In this document: positions 36,913 through 37,065 of the stretch, piece by piece
How positions within the stretch are numbered: position 1 is the first letter of the stretch
Layout of the letters: every line of letters starts with the position of its first letter
Assembly (NCBI GenBank): GCA_030247575.1
Contig: JAOTRV010000038.1
Span: 1 to 37,065 of the forward strand
Reading direction: 5' to 3'
Source: Sulfuritalea sp.
GTDB lineage: Bacteria > Pseudomonadota > Gammaproteobacteria > Burkholderiales > Rhodocyclaceae
DNA length: 37,065 nucleotides
Made by a program: the position numbers and the translations under genes
Notes under the pieces: model-generated
Told to the model about the DNA's origin: nothing
The model's database searches: none
The model's input: only the letters and a program-made list of their open reading frames with translations

Positions 36913-37065
36913 CGCTCACTGAAAATTGACCATTTAGGCGCCGTTGTGCGCGTTGAAAATTGACCAGGGTAATTAACCTCCACTGCTCAACATTTGAGCA
37001 GGGTAGATGGGGCGATGATTACCATGAAAGAACTGGGAAGGATTCGACGCTGGTACTACCGTGAT
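36907..37065 (+). mobile_element. IS21-family element, left end (partial copy 2)
   Basis: The element starts with TGTTGACGCTCACTG at 36907. The GAAAATTGACCA repeats, the CTGCTCAA/TTGAGCAG hairpin (36983-37001) and the transposase start follow in the same order as in copy 1. It differs from copy 1 at one base (36938) over the 125 shared bases. It points outward, opposite to copy 1, and runs off the window. Confidence 0.88.
37015..37065 (+). CDS. istA: IS21-family transposase IstA, N-terminal fragment
   Basis: Seventeen codons are in the window (MITMKELGRIRRWYYRD), preceded by GGGG. This N-terminus matches the DNA-binding start of IS21-type IstA transposases. The remaining gene and the istB helper ATPase should follow outside the window. 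The start could also be the second Met. Confidence 0.75.
   Translation, partial: MITMKELGRIRRWYYRD

Overview
The window looks like a betaproteobacterial chromosome, most likely Rhodocyclales or Nitrosomonadales. This rests on the gene order trmJ-cysE-iscR-iscS-iscU-iscA-hscB-hscA-fdx-iscX, the tRNA-Cys/tRNA-Leu(UAA) array, the MTAP-type phosphorylase next to peptide deformylase, and the GC-rich codon use of the core genes. A conserved housekeeping core (about 14.7-33.0 kb) is sandwiched between mobile DNA on both sides. At the two window ends lie the left ends of two nearly identical IS21-family elements in inverted orientation (1-125 and 36907-37065, 124/125 bases identical). Each cuts off the 3' end of a gene.

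Left mobile region (126-14.7 kb). Two integrative elements appear to sit in tandem at the 3' end of the peptide deformylase gene def (14693-15226). The inner element (about 2.7-14.7 kb) runs leftward from a P4-type integrase through a CI-like HTH gene, AlpA, a primase-helicase, two phage-like proteins, small and large terminase subunits, a Mor-like regulator and four unknown genes. It ends at a diverged copy of the def 3' end (2676-2745). It has replication and packaging genes but no recognisable portal, capsid or tail operon, so it resembles a phage satellite or a reduced prophage. Beyond the def remnant a second P4-type integrase starts the outer element, followed by VapBC and a small gene cut by the IS.

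Core (14.7-32.7 kb). def, mtnP, typA, tpx and tatD are followed by a complete isc operon. It is read leftward from iscR and includes a second, NifS-like cysteine desulfurase. The iscR promoter overlaps the end of cysE and carries two IscR-type operator sequences. trmJ and cysE lie upstream. Divergently, suhB, mutS and a secreted metallophosphoesterase-like protein form a short operon. A DUF1178 gene starts 13 bases after tRNA-Leu.

Right mobile region (33.05-36.9 kb). A third tyrosine integrase sits beside a degenerate 3' half of tRNA-Gly(GCC). This indicates integration into tRNA-Gly of an ancestral Gly-Cys-Leu tRNA operon. It is followed by a six-helix membrane protein, HigBA, and an unknown gene cut by the right IS.

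The most unusual feature is a roughly 90-base structured leader found three times, once in each of the three elements. Each copy starts at the stop of an integrase or toxin-antitoxin module and ends in AGGAG just upstream of an ATGGC start. Its two hairpins show compensatory base changes between copies, which points to a real RNA element (possibly the known radC motif or a relative, otherwise new) that controls accessory genes of these islands.
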